Shown one piece after another: positions 30,712 to 42,460 of a stretch of DNA of 64,000 nt. The stretch is from Pyropia yezoensis. Taxonomy: Eukaryota > Rhodophyta > Bangiophyceae > Bangiales > Bangiaceae. The notes below the pieces were generated by a model. That model was not told the origin of the DNA and searched no databases. It saw only the letters and a list, made by a program, of their open reading frames with translations. How positions within the stretch are numbered: position 1 is the stretch's first letter; each line of letters begins with the position of its first letter. The stretch covers positions 9,639,119-9,703,118 of the forward strand of contig CM020618.1 of NCBI GenBank assembly GCA_009829735.1, in the 5' to 3' direction. The translations under genes and the position numbers were made by a program.

Positions 30712-32439
30712 GCGCAGTGGGGCTTAAAGGGGGTCCACGAATCGGGTTGCTTTTCATCGCGAAGGGGATTGCCGGACATTTGCGGCCCCTCTCGCAGGCT
30801 TGCGCAGTGGGTAAAAGAGCCAGATTTTGTTTGCAACTGATGATGTACACACTGTAGTACAGAGCTCCAATGCCAGCGACACCGGAAAAAAAGCGCCGCG
30901 CGCTGCGCTCTTTTGTAGCAGAAGGTTTGTAGTGGGAGTCGGTACTCCATCATACATGAGTGTTGACGTGCATATAGGCCGGCATGAGTTGCACAGGAAG
31001 CTGTTCATCTGGGCCGCGACCTACTGGTCATCTACAATGACCTGACAAGAGTACGCGAAAGTCGCATATCTCGGATTGAGTTCATCAAGTGGAACGGTGA
31101 CGCGTGACACACATACAAAATGTCAACTCATTCTCCACGCATGCCCTATAGACCCCGTACAGAGCACGCCTTCTTTCTTTCTCACAACCACCTCAACAAC
31201 CACCACCAACACCACCGCCGAGGCCTTTACATCCACCGCTTGTTCCCTCCCCTCGTTCCTTGCCACCGCTAACGCCACCAGCACAAGCACCAGCACCCTC
31301 ACCCACAACCACAAACCCGGGGGAGGGGGGGGGTGTAAGGATTTTCCTCCTAATCCCATGCCTTATACCTAAGGGATAATAACTGGGACCTCTCCTTACA
31401 GATCCTGCCGAACCAACTCCTGGCAACATGGATCAATTCCTTACATTGTGGGGCATGACGCGGTGTACCTTCCAGACTCAAGATGAGTCAGCCGCTGTCT
31501 CACGGTGTCTGCCGGACGCACGACAGGAGCCATCCGCAGCCCGTCATCGCCTGTCGAAAGGCGCCACCGTCAGCATCCATGACGAGTCAACTCTGCCACA
31601 GCTGGCGAGTCCGTTAGAGTGTCCTAGCTGCAGCATTGCAGCGATGTGACTGGCTAGCCGGCTGTCCGATTCGGTCGACTCGATCGAACCGTGCTTACAC
31701 GCCTCTCGGACCTTCGGACCGACTGGCGTCTGGGGCCAGCTGGGGCGGCGCACTAGGCGCTGCACGCCGGGCCCCTTCGTTTGGGGCAAACTGGTGCTGC
31801 ACTCCTTTAGTGCGCACGCCCGCCCATGCTTTGTTTTGAGAGCCATACTTTGTTTTTGGGCCGTTTTGTGCCTACCGGCGGCACGACGGGGAAACGCATG
31901 CTTCGGGGCACCCCGAGCGCCCCGACACGAGTATGTAGTGCGTGGGTGTCGGCGCCACCGGGGGAGACCGGACGGGCAACCGCAGACACAGACCAAAGAG
32001 GACCTTAACCCTTTGAACCCCCTCGATCACCACCGACGTCGCGCCGTCCTCTTCCCCAGACCCACCACCGTCACCACCTCCATCCTCTTCCCCGCACTCT
32101 GTCGCCCTATTGGCTGGCACGGGTCGCTGACACCATCGTGAGTACGTTGAGGGCTGCCCAAGTGTGGGTAGTTCCTCGCAGGGGGGGCCGTAGCAACTTC
32201 AAGCCAGCAGTGCTCATGAGAAGAGTATTCATCGTCCTGTGCTGATTGGTCCGCAAAAAGCGCAAGCTTGGAGATTTCTGCCAGTGAGCAACGACGCGGC
32301 AAAAATGCGAGCTCATGAACAAACTCTTGCCAAAAAATGCTCCAGACCTCGCAGGAAAACTGCGCCTGGGCAATGACCCCGCAACGGGAGGCAAGCCCGC
32401 GCAATCCGATTCGTGGACCCCCTTTAAGCCCCACTGCGC
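30712..32439. mobile_element. Element with perfect 34 bp inverted ends, split by a solo LTR
   Basis: GCGCAGTGGGGCTTAAAGGG and the following 14 bases (30712-30745) recur exactly in reverse complement at 32406-32439. Without the LTR insert (847 bp plus 5 bp duplication) the unit is about 876 bp. No transposase frame is seen, so it looks like a non-autonomous DNA transposon. No target duplication is evident. Confidence 0.6.
31334..32180 (+). mobile_element. Solo LTR, copy 2 (847 bp)
   Basis: Begins TGTAAGGA, ends TTCCTCGCA, and is flanked by GGGGG on both sides. It is the most diverged and shortest of the three copies, including loss of part of the U3 region. The conserved core near 31790-31960 includes GCACTCCTTTAGTGCGCACG. 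Confidence 0.75.
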
Positions 32440-33655
32440 TGTCGTCGAGCCTCAGCGGCTGCCTGAGTCGCTATTCGTGACTGTGCCGTCCACTGGACCG
32501 GCCGCTCCACTAAATACACCCGCCGTGACCCTCCCCTGCCACCACAGCCCACCAAGCGTCTTGGACGACTGTTGTGCACCCACCGCTGCCATATGCGGCC
32601 GCTCCCGCCGTGCCGGTCGCGTCCCCTGCGGTTGCGCGCACTTCCGGTGTCCAGTCCCTGCTGCCACTGCCTTCGTGTGGCTGGCGCGAGTGGCGCGCCA
32701 CCTTCCCTCTGCCAACGCTGTGGTGCGCTTCTCTGCGCGGCAACGGCGGCCAATGAGGCTGCCGCGAGCTCTTCACTGCTCATCTTCGCTGCATCCAGCG
32801 GCGAGCCGTTGGCACGAGTCATGCGTGCCCCGCCGCTGCACCGCAGTGTCAGTCTCTCACAAGTGTGACGGTCGTGTTGTGTTCCGCGCTCGGATCACAT
32901 CATCTCCCGGCTGCTGCCCTTGCATTGGCCGCCTTCTGTCAGCACTCTTTGCTGTGTGCGTGGCCATGCTGCCCCCAGTCGAGGCCGACTGCTTGCTATG
33001 GTTATGAGTAAGACGAACTTTGCTTCGTGTGGGCCTTTTTTTTTTTTTTTTTTGCTGCACCTCCACCTCCACCACCGCCTTCGCTTTGACAAGCAGCCTG
33101 AGGACTTTGCCACGGCCATTGTAGCCGGTCTTGCTGTATTTTTCGGGTGGTCTGCCCTCAACGCATCTGGCTGCGACGGCCGACCTCGCGGGCACCTTCT
33201 TAGTGTGGCGGTGGCCGTAGCATCCGCCGCCGCTGCTGTGTGCTTTGTCTCTTCTCCCGCCGCCGCTGCTTGTGAGTTGTCTCTTCTCCCGACGCCGCAG
33301 TATCCGTGGCCGAGTTTTTTTTGACGTAGGTCTTCTCTCCCGTAGTGGCGGCTGCCATTTCCACAATGGCTACGTCCGCGACAGCCGCGGTGCAAGAGGA
33401 GTTGTTCTGTTCCTCTTACCGCTTTTTTCTTCCTCGTTTGGGGTACGTGCAGAAACGCCGATGCTACTTAAATTTAAATCACAAGCAATGAAGCTATTTA
33501 TCCCATCGAATGCAAGACAGGCAACAAAGTATAAATATCTATATAGATAGATACATGCACATCCCACGTAGCGCTCAACCGAGCTCATCCTCATTCTCGT
33601 CGCCGCGCCAGCTAAGAAATGCCGACCTTCAACAGCGCTGGGGTTGTGCACCTCG
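32440..33655. other. Intergenic region
   Basis: A T-run of about 19 lies near 33031-33050. A TATA-rich patch lies at 33528-33545. Frames here (for example 32315-33007) cross the edge of the inverted-repeat element and have no domain. No gene seen. Confidence 0.45.
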
Positions 33656-34597
33656 TCACGTATCCAAGTCCAGATCACTCCCGTCGGCCTCTGCACCATC
33701 ATCGCCCAGGAGCGGAACGGCCTGATCCGTTCCATAGCCCTCTTCCTCCGGGTCTTTCTCTCCACCTGGCCCAAGCACCACAGTGCCCTCGCCCCCCAGC
33801 CCAAGCGCAGGGCTTCCGAGGCGCAGCCTGTTCTGCTCTTCAGCGGTGAGCGTCTGCAAACGCAGGTCGTGGCCCGAGCGGGTGGTCAGCCGTGGAATCA
33901 TAAGCCACCAGTGCCCAGGACCCACGACCTTTGGCGCCACACGGTCAGACCCGTCTGCAGCTGTCCACGGAATGGCTTGACCGGCGAGGACGAGGCGGAT
34001 GGTCTTGGCTGTGGCCATATCCACCTGCGGCTCCGCCTTGAATTTTCCCTTGGCGAGCTCTTGCTTCAGCGCGCGGGCGTCAGCGTACAGGCATCCCTTC
34101 CGCCGGATGATGTGCTCCCCCGGCACGCGGGGGTAGCGCAGGCCGGCAGCAGACGTGTAGGACGAGTCCGTACCCACGTCTCGCGTGATGATAATGTTAC
34201 CACCCAGCTGCTTGGGCCGCTGCATCACGCTGCGCACAGTCACGAACGTGCCCCCTGTCGACCCCGCCGGGGCCGGTGCGGAAACGGAGGCCGGACCCAC
34301 CGCGGCGAGTACGCCGTTAGCGCTTGCAACGTGGTAAGTAACGTACGCGAAATATGGAGAGCCTTCGGCGGCTTCCAATGCCGGCATAGCCGCCGTCGGG
34401 TTGACCAGGCGCATGGAGGCCTTGGAACATTTTTGCATTAAGAAGAACGCGATCGCCTTGTAAAAAAAAGCCCGCGCCGTCGCGCGCCCGTCGTTTAGGA
34501 AGGTCCGCACCTGCGCCAGGAAAGCCTGGTCCACGCAGTCAAGTTTGCTGCTCCTGACCAACCCTTTCGAGCGCAAGATGTCCGAAACGCTCCCCAT
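33656..34597 (-). CDS. Unrecognised 313-residue protein
   Basis: First ATG at 34597 (MGSVSDILRSKG). The open frame extends nine codons further only with a GTG start. Residues 1-110 look globular (AFLAQVRTFLNDGRATARAFFYKAIAFF). Residues 130-240 are also ordered (TFVTVRSVMQ, GTDSSYTS, GHWWLMIPRL). The C-terminal 60 residues are acidic/Gly-rich and end in DLDLDT. There is no signal peptide, transmembrane segment or known motif. Codon use is less GC3-biased than the neighbours. It is head-to-head with the UBX gene 320 bp away, so they may share a promoter region. No family recognised. Confidence 0.55.
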   Translation of the reverse strand: MGSVSDILRSKGLVRSSKLDCVDQAFLAQVRTFLNDGRATARAFFYKAIAFFLMQKCSKASMRLVNPTAAMPALEAAEGSPYFAYVTYHVASANGVLAAVGPASVSAPAPAGSTGGTFVTVRSVMQRPKQLGGNIIITRDVGTDSSYTSAAGLRYPRVPGEHIIRRKGCLYADARALKQELAKGKFKAEPQVDMATAKTIRLVLAGQAIPWTAADGSDRVAPKVVGPGHWWLMIPRLTTRSGHDLRLQTLTAEEQNRLRLGSPALGLGGEGTVVLGPGGEKDPEEEGYGTDQAVPLLGDDGAEADGSDLDLDT

Positions 34598-34918
34598 CTC
34601 CCTTAAGGTGTATCTACTGTACACGAGCGCGGAAAATCGGGATTTACCAGCCTTTCCTGTGTCACTGGCTTACAGTATGCCTAAAAGGCACCCCTACATT
34701 TTGACAAGCCACTCCCGAAGAAGCAAAAGGACGCGATTTTCGGACCTGGATCTTGCTCGAAAACGTACTGCCGGGGCACGCTGGCAGTCCCAGCTTTGTC
34801 TCAGTGACACCGTGAACGCCATCCCGCCCGACAGCGTCCCACGCTGGCCTTCCGTTGTTGTCGCCCCGTCCCCCCTCTGCCCTAGCTACGCCCCCAACCC
34901 CCGCCTGACTTTCCCGCG
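34598..34918. promoter_or_regulatory. Divergent intergenic region (possible bidirectional promoter)
   Basis: 321 bp between two divergent genes. No TATA box or other motif was recognised with confidence. Confidence 0.3.
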
Positions 34919-36198
34919 ATGGTACTGTGTGCCTCCGTCGCTGCTGCCGTGGCGCAGATGCATGCCAAGGGCGCGGGGCTGCTGGTGGTGTTTGCAATGC
35001 CCCCTCCGCCCCCCCCCGGCGCTTCCAACTCCGCCGGCGAGTCCCCCGCTGACCACTACGCCCGCGTGGCTGGGGCAGCTATGGCCCGCCACACCCTGCC
35101 CGGCGCCGCGGCGGCGCTCTCCGCCGCCGGCGCGGTGGGGGTGGTGGTGTTCGCCGGCACCGCCGACGCGGCCGCCCTCACCCGCCGATACGGGCCGCCG
35201 CCGCGGCTGCCGGCCACCTACTTTATCGCCGCCAACGGGGAGCTCCGCGGCGTCGCAGGGGGGTACCTCAGCCCGGGTGGGCTGGCCTCTGCGCTCGCCG
35301 CGCGGGGGGGGGGGGCGAGCGTCACGCTTGCCGCGGCGCTGGTGGCGGCGGCGGCCGCCGCAGCAGCGTCGTCCTCGTCATCGGCGGACGAGGCGAGCAG
35401 GGGAGAGGGGAAGGGGGGGGAGGATGAAGTTGTCGACTGTGAGGATGGTGCCCCAGCGGCGAGCCCCGCTGCTGCCGCCGCTGCCACCGGCGGGGACGCA
35501 GAGGCCACCTCCGCCGCCACGGACGATGCCCCTGCCGCCAGCTCGAGCGGCCCCCTCAGTGCTGGTACCACCACACCACCGCCGGACAAAGCGGGCGATG
35601 ACCGCGACGCGGCGCCAGCTGGGAGTACGCGGATGGGGGGCGGCAGCGGCGGGGGCGCCTCGCCACCACCGTCCAAGCCCTCGCCCCCCCCACCGGCACC
35701 ACCAATGGCCGCGGCGGGGGTGGTTATGGCGGTGGCGCCGTCGGCTGCGCGGGCCATGCAGCTGGGCGGTCCGGGTGACAGCGGCGCGCCACTCGCCGCC
35801 GCGACGGCGCGACTTGCCCTCCGTCTGCCCGACGGCACGACCGTGCGGGGCACCTTTGACGGCGCCACCCGCCTGGCCGCCGCCCGTGACGCGCTGCTGC
35901 CGCCGTCGGCTGGTGGTGGTGGTGGTGGTGGCGGCGGCGTGCGACTGTCGACTGCCTTCCCGCGTGTCTTTTACTCAGCGGCAGATGAGGAAAAGACGCT
36001 GGCGGAGCTCGGCCTCGTCCCATCGGCGGTGCTGGTGGCCACCCCGCTAGACGCAACGGGCGGCGGCGGCGGCGGTGGTGGTGGCCCCGCCGCGGGCGTG
36101 GCCGCCGCCGTCGGTGGCGCGGCTTCCGTGGCTGCTACGGGGGTGGCCACTGCGGCAGCGACGGTGGGGGGCTGGCTGGGCTGGGCCGCCGCTCGTGT

Positions 36199-36229
<31 letters not shown>

Positions 36230-36505
36230 AACAGCGTGCCGGCGGGGGGTGCCGGCGAGGGCGGCGGGGGCGTGATCGACAGCGACGGGCCGCCGCCGCC
36301 CCCTCCCGGCGGCGGCCGCGAGATGCGGCAGCTGCCCATGGGCGGCCTGCGGCACCGGCCCGCTTTCGGCGACGGCCAAGACGACGGCAGCGTTGACTAT
36401 TGGAATGGCAACGGCACCACGTTTGGCGCGCGCGACGCCGGCGATGCGGACGCGGAAGAGGATGCAGACGCCCCGCGGCGGGGCTGGGGAGGGGGGCGCC
36501 GCTGA
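34919..36505 (+). CDS. UBX-domain protein, UBXN4 (erasin)-like p97/Cdc48 cofactor
   Basis: 528 residues. Residues 1-140 resemble the thioredoxin-like N-terminal domain of UBXN4 (GLLVVFA, AVGVVVFAG, LPATYFIAANGELRGVAGGYLSPGGLASAL). An acidic/Ser/Ala/Pro-rich linker follows (145-285). A UBX domain lies at about 300-385: RLALRLPDGTTVRGTF, then STAFPRVFYSA, KTLAELGLVPSAVLVATPL. The Phe-Pro-Arg loop that docks in p97/Cdc48 is present. The Gly-rich C-terminus contains a hydrophobic stretch (GAASVAATGVATAAATVGGWLGWAAA) that could be the membrane hairpin seen in UBXN4. Expected role: ER-associated degradation with Cdc48 (known for the family; the membrane location is inferred). Confidence 0.8.
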
Positions 36506-37178
36506 TGGTGTCGCACCCCCGCCACGCCATCGGGGGCGCGTGGGCGCCGTTCACACGTGCAGTGCGCGGGCGCCTACGTTCGTCGGGGGGGGGGGGAGGA
36601 ACGAAGGTGGCATCGCGGCTGACCGCGCACAACCTCCCACGCCCATGCGTACAAACTCCTTTTGCTTGGCCGCCCCGCCCTTGCCCAGAGGGCTCTGTGG
36701 GACCGGCGCAACCGCGGCCCACACGTACCAACACCCACGCCGCGGCGGCGCACCCTCACTTCCCCCCAGTGACGTCCCACCGCACGGGGCGCGTCAGCGG
36801 GGCAACCGCATCCTGCTCCCGCCACCGCTACCCATCCCCCGTCGCCGCCACCACCGCCACCGCCACCGCCGCCGCCGCCACCACCATGCCAGAGCACCGA
36901 CTGCCCCCCCATGCGCGCGGCCTTCGTCCTAGCCCCCCCAGGAGCGTGTGTGCCGGCCCGGCGTTGACTGACTGGGTGCGGTGGCGGTGCGGCGACGCCG
37001 CCGTCCTTGCCGGGGCCGCGCCGCACCCATAGGTGTGGCGGGCGGCGTCAGCTACCCTCTATCGCAGCGGCGGGCAGTCGCGTCCCCGCCCCCGCCCCCC
37101 CCCCTCCCCTCTCCCTTCCCCCCAACCCCAGCCCAGCCGCCCCCTCTGACCACACGCGCGTACCGCCACGGCCGCGCG
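36506..37178. other. Convergent intergenic region
   Basis: 3' ends of the UBX gene and the minus-strand gene ending at 37179 face each other. A (CCGCCA)n-type microsatellite lies at about 36840-36895. Frames are simple-sequence artefacts. Confidence 0.5.
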
Positions 37179-37428
37179 TCAGCTGTCGAGGTCGTCCTCC
37201 CCCCCCCCCCGCGGGCCCCCTTCCCCGCTCCCGCACCGGCGCACGGCCATCACCACCGCCTCGGCCACCCACAGCACCCCATTCAGCACCACCCCCGCCC
37301 GGTGCCACGGGCCGTACCCCACCGCCGCCCGCGCCCAGCCGCCAAGCGCCCAGCCCCGCCAGGCGAGCCCCGCCCACGCCCACCCGGGGTGGGGTGGCGA
37401 CCGCACCGCCGCCGCCGTCGACACGTCC

Positions 37429-37461
<33 letters not shown>

Positions 37462-37918
37462 CTGACACCGCCGTCGCCGCCGCTGCTGCCGCCGCGGCCA
37501 CCCCGCCAGGGGGCGGCGTCCTCTGGGCGCACGCCATCCCCCCACCACCCCCCCCCCCGGCGGAGGGCAACGAGCGACGCAAACAGCGGGGGCGCCAGCA
37601 TGGCCACCACCCCAAAGCCCACCCCCCCGTGGTGCACCGCCGCCGCCGGCGCCGCGACGCCCAGCACCCACTGCGCCGCCGCCAGCGGGGCGGGCAGCGG
37701 GCAGCCGTGGGGGGGCGCGCCCAGCGCGGCCACCCCCACCGCCAGGTGGGCGGGGGGGACGGCGCGGAAGTGGAGCGCCAGCGTCAGCGCAACCGTCACG
37801 TGGACGGACGTGGCGGTGGCGGTTGCGAGGCGGCCCAGGTACCGCCGCGCCGCGGCAAGGCGCGCGGGGGGGAGCGTGGGGGGGGGGGCGTCGTCAGAGG
37901 GTGACCGAGCAGCCGCCC

Positions 37919-37950
<32 letters not shown>

Positions 37951-38171
37951 AGCGGCCGCCGCCGCCGCGCCGGCGCACCCACAAGGCGGCGGTGGGGAGC
38001 GGGGCGACCGTGGGCGCGGGGCGTCCCACCCACGGGGCCAAGCCCCCCCCCACACCATGCGGCAGCGCCGGCGGGAGGGGAGGCGGCAGTATCGGTGGCA
38101 GAAGCAGCGGCGGCGGATGCGGGGCACAGGCGGAGCACGCCGCCGGGTGCCACAAAGGCGGGGGCGCCCAT
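37179..38171 (-). CDS. Possible multi-pass membrane protein, unrecognised
   Basis: 330 residues from ATG 38171 (MGAPAFVAPGG). An upstream in-frame ATG at 38513 adds a Pro-rich leader and is less likely. Hydrophobic segments lie at about 130-150 (VHVTVALTLALHF), 160-185 (LAVGVAALGA), 180-215 (AAAQWVLGVAAPAAA, VGFGVVAMLAPPLFASLVAL) and 290-315 (AGVVLNGVLWVAEAVVMAV). Between them are a Gly/Ser/Arg-rich loop and a Trp-rich stretch (WAWAGLAWRGWALGGW). It ends EDDLDS. Low-complexity composition makes this tentative, and competing frames exist on both strands. No family recognised. Confidence 0.4.
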
Positions 38172-38897
38172 GGCGCCGGCGTCAGCCACGTGCCACTCCA
38201 GTCGAAAGAAAGACCGGGGGGGGGGGGGAAAGCAGCGCCGCTGGCCGCCGCCGCGGCGCCCCGCGGGCCACGGAGGTGGCGGGCGGGGAGGGGCGTGTGG
38301 CGGTTGAAGGATGCGGGACGTGGGGATGGGAACGGGACGAGGGTTGGGGTGGTGGGGATGGGGGTTGGGGGGGATGGGAGGGGGGAACGTTGGTGGAGCG
38401 GCGTAGGGTAAGCGATGGGGGCAGCGCGGGAATGCACGTGCGCCAGGTGCGCACCTTGGCCTGGAAGGAGGGAGCGTGACGGTGCAGGGCGGCACCCAAT
38501 GGGGGAAGATCAAGAGGGTGCCGAGATCCGCGTACCCGCCGCACCACGCAGGCGCATGAGCTCACGGGGGGAAGGGGCCGACGGTCGCGCCCTGTCACGT
38601 CTCACCGCGGCGCGGCTGGGCGGCCACCATAGCTCCCCGTGCGTGGCCTCGGTACACGTGATGGTTCTTCTTTCAAGTGCCTGGCGGGGGGGGCGCCACC
38701 GCTACCGCTACCGCCACCCCACCAACACCGACACCACAGGCACCGAGATCCCCACCGCTACCTACTGCCAACGCGAGCACGGCCTTGCCAGGGGGGGGCG
38801 CTGCGACGGGCGTGACCTCCTCAGACAACAATGACAAAAGACAGCGCGCTTGACCAAACAGCGCCCCACGCGCCACTAGTCCTCACCCGCCACCAGC
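38172..38897. other. Intergenic region before the right arm
   Basis: Pro/Arg-rich frames in several phases and no domain. Nothing supportable. Confidence 0.4.
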
Positions 38898-39058
38898 ATC
38901 ACGCCGGTGGCACACTAACCTGTCGGGGTCGCGCACGGCGCGCCCCGTGAATAGCAGGCCCTATCCCACCCGCCCCCCCCCCCACTCTTCAACCACCTCC
39001 CGTCGCACTGACCCCCACAAGTCGGGGAAGCAGCAGCCGCGACCGCCCCCTCCCACTT

Positions 39059-40153
39059 CTAGCACCCGCACACGGGGGTGACCACGACGCGCTCAATCGA
39101 CGGCGCCGGCGGCGCCGGCACACTCCGCTTGCCATACGACGCTGGCTTGGTCTTGGTGTACGGGTACGACACACGGCCGCCGGTCGTGTATGCCCACTTG
39201 ACCGACTTGTTGCGCACCACGTCGCTCGAGCGCACAGACCAGAACCTCTGCACCCCCAGCGACGGGTACGACCTGCCGCCGCGCCACACTGCCAGGCCCG
39301 ACACGTACTTGAGGTTGGTAAACTTAGCCGACATGGCCGACGTCACCCGGAAGCAGTAGCCGTCCGTGTACTGGTCGTGCCACTCCTGCTTGACAGTCAG
39401 ATGCGTCTTGCTCCGGCTCGTGTAGTACGTGTCCCGGCGGTCCAGCCGCGTCGGGTCATCGGCAACCACAAAGCTGGTCGCCTTCTTCAGCCAAAAGTAT
39501 GAGTGCGCCCGCCGGTCCTTGGACTTCAGCGACGACGTCGAGCGCGCCTTGTTGCCCATCACCATGCACACGTACTGGCCGCCAGAGTAGCCCTTGGCGC
39601 GGCTGCTCAGGAACACCATGTTCAGCGCGTCGTCCCTGGTAGCCCACGTCTGCTGCGCCGCCTTGACGTACGAGTACGCCGCGGGGATGGTCTTGGAGCC
39701 AACGTTCATCGGCGCCACGCACGTCAGCGGCTTCCCCTCCACCGACACCTTCATGTGGGTCTCCTTGCCGGCCACGCACTTGGTGCCCCCCGTGCGCCCC
39801 GTGCGCTGCATCGGCACCAGCGAAATCGTCGGCTTAGCCGGCGGGCCCGCCGCGCACTTGCACCGGCTGCTGCGCATGGCGCCTACGCAGCCGAGCACAG
39901 ACTTGACGCTGCGCGCCAAGCACACGTGCGTCGCCTTGGCCGGCGGCACGCACGCGTAGCTGCGCTCGCACGTCACCGGCCGGCACACCTTGGAAGACAC
40001 CTCCCGCAGGCAATCGCCGCCCGTTGCCTTGTCAATGGCACAGAAACACTGCTGGCCGGCCTTGACGGCGGCGCTGACCGACGTCACGCCCGCCAGCATG
40101 CCCAGGGCAACGGCGCCCACCACCACCAGCGACCGACGAGCGGCGGCCACCAT
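39059..40153 (-). CDS. Secreted 16-cysteine protein, paralogue 3
   Basis: 364 residues, starting at the ATG at 40153 that opens the signal peptide. The frame extends upstream to 40246, but that extension crosses the conserved 5' flank and lacks a signal. Closest to the gene at 6851. Distinctive changes: CVPPAKA for CVPSAKA, GCVGAM for GCTGAM, EGKPLTC for EGRPLTC, and SIERVVV for SIDRVVV near the end (the last two shared with paralogue 4). The mix of shared changes points to exchange between copies within the arm. Confidence 0.85.
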   Translation of the reverse strand: MVAAARRSLVVVGAVALGMLAGVTSVSAAVKAGQQCFCAIDKATGGDCLREVSSKVCRPVTCERSYACVPPAKATHVCLARSVKSVLGCVGAMRSSRCKCAAGPPAKPTISLVPMQRTGRTGGTKCVAGKETHMKVSVEGKPLTCVAPMNVGSKTIPAAYSYVKAAQQTWATRDDALNMVFLSSRAKGYSGGQYVCMVMGNKARSTSSLKSKDRRAHSYFWLKKATSFVVADDPTRLDRRDTYYTSRSKTHLTVKQEWHDQYTDGYCFRVTSAMSAKFTNLKYVSGLAVWRGGRSYPSLGVQRFWSVRSSDVVRNKSVKWAYTTGGRVSYPYTKTKPASYGKRSVPAPPAPSIERVVVTPVCGC

Positions 40154-40296
40154 GTTGACGAGTAAAGGAAGGGGGGGGGAGCAGCAAGGATGCTGCGGCT
40201 GGCTTGAGATGACCGAGAGAGTGAGTGGATAAAAGCAGGTAACCACCTGCTACCACCACCGTCCCACCCACTGGCCCGTCCTCCCGACGGCGCCCG

Positions 40297-40368
40297 AATG
40301 AATGGCTTGAACTGAAGTGATGGGCGCTCTCACCCACCCCAACCGCGACGCGGCGGGGCCCTCTTGTA
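40297..40368 (-). promoter_or_regulatory. Shared upstream box pair of cysteine-rich gene 3
   Basis: TACAAGAGGGCCCCGCCGCG on the minus strand (40368-40349), 215 bp before the ATG. TTCAAGCCATTCATT lies at 40311-40297. Confidence 0.5.
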
Positions 40369-41478
40369 CCACCATCACGGAGTCCGCGGCGAGGCCCTGT
40401 CTGGTAAACCGCTGCCGCCCGCCGCCGCCGCAGCCCGCCGCCGCTGCCGCTGCCGCAGCTGCCGCCCGCTGCCGCTGCCGCTGTCGCAGCAGCCGCCTGC
40501 CGCCGCCAGAGCTCGCCCCCCCGTCCGTGCTCCCCCCCACCTCACACCACTCTCTCCCCTCTGCCGCCCTGTCCATGATTCCCCACCGCCTCCCCCACCC
40601 CATCCCTCCCCCTCCCTTGCCCATTCAGCTCACAGGCACACCAGGTGCATGATGCACAGCGCCGTCTGCTGCCGATGCGGTGCGGCTGGTCGCCGGTAGC
40701 GCCCGCCACCGGGGGCGTCAACCCCCACCGCCACCCGTCCGGGACCGATGGGGCAGATGCCGGGTCGACCAGCTAGCCGGTGTCTGCACCGCTCCCCAAG
40801 CCGCCGCGGGACAGGCCCGCTCTCGGAACGAAACGGGCCGTCCAACGTGGTGAGCACGAAGGAGGAGGGGGGCGACGGAAGAGGAAGCGTCCATGACCTC
40901 TCGCAGGTCAGCGTCCAGGCGGGTGGCTGGTCGACGCGCACCAATTGCCACGGCCAGGACAGGTGCTCATGCACGGCCGCGGCGAGTCCGTCTTCGGCGA
41001 CTCATGAGGCATGCGGCTGTGTTGACCTCCAGGTGACAGCCGACATGCCGGTGCGCATCATGCGTGCACCTGCACAATCGCCGTGACGGTGCGCGTGATG
41101 CGCACAGCGATTGCTTGGCAGGACTGGTGCCTGTATGGCGATGGAGGAAGCTGGAACGTACTTTTCTCCGATATTGAAACCGCATTCCAAAATGCCTCGA
41201 ACGTGGCAACATTTTGATTATACGTGGGTAGGCAAACTGTTTGCTATCTAAATATGTTGTTCGAAGAGTGCTCGACAATGTGAATTGGGCGGGTGCGCCA
41301 AAATCCGCCTTGAAATCTCGTCAGCCGTGCGCCGTACATCCGAGAAACGAGATACAAAATTACTACCGAAAAGACATGTGTTGTCGAACGAGAACGCCTC
41401 AGAACGCCAGAAGAGCAATGAGGGGCGTCCTTGCCGGCAGCCCTGGCGGCGTCACTCTGCACGCCTGTCCGTCATTCC
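40369..41478. other. Right-arm flank, counterpart of 4486-4821 and 5889-6634
   Basis: Runs straight through the point where the left arm carries its insertion (near 41130-41145). No gene seen apart from shadows. Confidence 0.5.
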
Positions 41479-41688
41479 CTGCAAGAGCTGTGCCTGGATG
41501 CCGCCTGCTGGGAGAATGCCGTCGACGCGACAGTGACGGTGGCAACCCCGCAGCTGAGGTGGGTGTACCGGCTGGCCATGGGTCATGTGGACTAGACGAT
41601 TACGCAGTGCATCGTCGTGGGCATGTCGCCAGAGTTTGAAAAGTGGGAGGCATGGACATGGGCCCACCCCGCCTCGGAGAGTGCGTAG
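41479..41688 (+). pseudogene. Relic of an unrecognised gene (C-terminal piece), right-arm copy
   Basis: Reads LQELCLDAACWENAVDATV, then LRWVYRLAMGHVD, a TAG at 41595-41597, then TITQCIVVGMSPEFEKWEAW, ending at TAG 41686-41688. The TAG replaces the Trp of the left-arm copy. The frame is otherwise intact here, unlike in the left arm. No family was recognised. Confidence 0.5.
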
Positions 41689-42460
41689 ATGGGTACGCAA
41701 TGGCTATCCGTACCTCACTGCTCCCTTCCCTTCTTCACGAACCCGCTCCTCCGTCTGGTTCAGCCAGAGCCGCTGGCATGGCCGCCCGTGGCGGGTCACC
41801 CCTCCCGACGGCTCACCGCACCATCCCCGTTACCGGCGTCATTGAGGACGCGTCAATGGGAAAGGGCGCCCGCCACCCACGCAGGGGAGGGGAGCGGTGG
41901 GCAGGGCTCTCCCAACCTCTCCGCGCGGCGCCCCGCTGCCGCCGTAAATGGCGTCCACAGTGCTGCTGCCTGGGGAAGGGGAGGGCAGGGGGAGACGGTC
42001 GACGGTCGTGGACTGCAGCGACAACCCGCCGTGTGGGGCTAGGGACAGGCGGACACCACCCTCTGCAGCACACGCTGAGGCGCGCGGCGTGGTCACAATG
42101 TGCGAAAACACGTGAGTACACTTTTGTTTGGCCCAGCCGGAGGGGCGCCACTGCCACTGCCACTGACACGTGGCCGCCGCCGCCCACGGCTACACCTGCA
42201 TGATGACTGCCCTCAGAAGAGAGGACGCGCAAGACAGCCCCGCGCGCCACACACACACCCCTTGGACCATCGCCGCCACAAGCATCACGCCGACCCAAGC
42301 GCACCGAAACCGTCGGGGGTCGCGCACGGCGCGCCCCCACTGGTGACAGGCCCACCCCGCCCGCCACCGCATCCTCAACAGCCCCCGCCACACGGTGAGT
42401 GCACCCACCCACTCTCGGCCTCCCGCCGCAGCACCACCCACGACCGCCCCCTTCCCACGT
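41689..42460. other. 3' flank of cysteine-rich gene 4
   Basis: Counterpart of 3513-4277. No gene seen. Confidence 0.5.
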
